Shown here piece after piece: positions 20,221-20,553 of a DNA stretch of 20,553 nt (position 1 is the first letter of the stretch; each line of letters opens with the position of its first letter). Under the pieces are notes generated by a model. That model was given only the letters and a program-made list of their open reading frames with translations, had not been told where the DNA came from and searched no databases. Both the position numbers and the translations under genes were made by a program. The stretch comes from CAYSYM01 sp964435115 (GTDB taxonomy: Bacteria; Chloroflexota; UBA6077; CF-72), in the NCBI GenBank assembly GCA_964435115.1, contig CAYSYM010000062.1, positions 1-20,553 of the forward strand. The letters are read 5' to 3'.

Positions 20221-20308
20221 GCTACTCGCCGCCTCCGCGCCCGGCTGACCTGCAACATGAGCACGGGTGCATAGCCGTTTCGCCGCACCCCGCTGCCACT
20301 CCGGAATC

Positions 20309-20320
20309 GAACATATGTTC
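20309..20320. promoter_or_regulatory. LexA/SOS-box-like palindrome
   Basis: GAACATATGTTC is a perfect 12-bp palindrome, and with the preceding C it fits the Gram-positive LexA consensus CGAACRNRYGTTC. It covers the predicted transcription start of the sigma-factor gene, where a repressor would block initiation. Confidence 0.55.
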
Positions 20321-20321
20321 T

Positions 20322-20350
20322 ATCATAGGAGCCGCCCTGCCCCGTGTCGA
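20322..20350 (-). promoter_or_regulatory. Sigma-70-type promoter of the ECF sigma factor gene
   Basis: On the minus strand, TCGACA (20350-20345), a 17-nt spacer and TATGAT (20327-20322), each one mismatch from consensus. The predicted start near 20315 gives a leader of about 95 nt. Confidence 0.7.
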
Positions 20351-20483
20351 GTGCCGAGCCGACGGCGGCGTGGGTCGGAGCTGCGGCGCCTGTACGGGAG
20401 GCACGTCCGCTCGCGGAGACCTCCATCGTTCTGGGGGGAGGTGGTGCAGCGGTGTGGTCCGGCACCCTTGATCTCGTGAGGAG

Positions 20484-20514
20484 AAGAATGATTCTTATTA
20501 CCTTGACAATGTCA
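20484..20514 (+). promoter_or_regulatory. AT-rich double palindrome, metalloregulator-operator-like
   Basis: AAGAAT-G-ATTCTT (20484-20496) is a perfect 6-1-6 palindrome similar in layout to Fur/Zur-type boxes. TGACA-A-TGTCA (20504-20514) is a perfect 5-1-5 palindrome overlapping a TTGACA hexamer. The patch is strikingly AT-rich against its surroundings. Its target would lie to the right of the window. Confidence 0.35.
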
Positions 20515-20545
20515 CATTCGGGTCAGGGGTCGTGGCCCGTGTAGG
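20489..20545 (+). CDS. Possible 18-residue leader peptide
   Basis: An ATG with GAGGAG about five bases upstream opens an 18-codon frame (MILITLTMSHSGQGSWPV) closing with TAG close to the window edge. The Shine-Dalgarno-like sequence argues for translation, but the frame coincides with the AT-rich palindromes, so both readings compete. It is not recognised. Confidence 0.2.
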
Positions 20546-20553
20546 GCTGGCGC

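Larger units (their letters stand above)
20221..20553. other. 333-nt right-edge region: sigma-factor promoter plus AT-rich operator patch
   Basis: It contains the sigma-factor leader, a good minus-strand promoter with a LexA-like palindrome, and near the edge an AT-rich patch with two palindromes and an 18-codon ORF. No longer gene is supported. Confidence 0.6.

Noticed and set aside
20222..20404. 60-codon minus-strand frame ending in a Cys-rich stretch ahead of the sigma factor gene
   Set aside because: It overlaps the promoter and operator, has no good start signal before the predicted transcription start, and stops right before the sigma factor ATG.

Overview
The window is very GC-rich, with strong G/C third-position bias, and looks like a chromosomal segment of an uncultured or environmental Chloroflexota-like bacterium. 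This placement is inference, based on: a bacterial AraM/EgsA-type glycerol-1-phosphate dehydrogenase; a TRAP-TAXI transporter whose lipoprotein has a long Pro/Ala tether; a secreted amidase with a golvesin-like domain and Pro/Thr linker; and a cupredoxin with an LPxTG-type tail. No rRNA, tRNA or CRISPR array was seen.

Left part (1-3055): on the minus strand is a remnant of a 2-oxoacid/acetoin dehydrogenase operon. A single reading frame joins the first third of an E1-alpha subunit to most of an E1-beta subunit, followed by a stand-alone lipoyl domain. Divergent from it is the C-terminal (ligand-binding) part of an Lrp/AsnC regulator with no helix-turn-helix. A GTG-started secreted, probably sortase-anchored type-1 copper protein follows.

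Minus-strand block (3056-7430): argG, argH, a possible small ORF and a glycerol-1-phosphate dehydrogenase homologue, transcribed right to left. The argG-argH gap is almost wholly a perfect 22-bp inverted repeat made of 7-bp units. Folding it would bring the argG stop codon next to the argH start codon.

Plus-strand block (7553-14436): a consensus-like sigma-70 promoter drives a TAXI lipoprotein, a DUF1850 protein and a fused TRAP permease, with a hairpin after the receptor gene. A large modular N-acetylmuramoyl-L-alanine amidase follows, preceded by an 18-bp inverted repeat.

Right part (14747-20553): a TorD/DmsD-type chaperone and an unusual multi-cluster iron-sulfur protein with an MvhD-like middle region stand without any molybdoenzyme catalytic subunit. 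A thioredoxin-type arsenate reductase converges on them. Next come a frameshifted tyrosine recombinase, an overlapping short partner gene and a decayed GNAT acetyltransferase start, which together look like the remains of an integrated element. An ECF sigma factor reads leftward from a good promoter carrying a LexA-box-like palindrome at its start point. The extreme right edge holds an AT-rich, double-palindrome regulatory patch.
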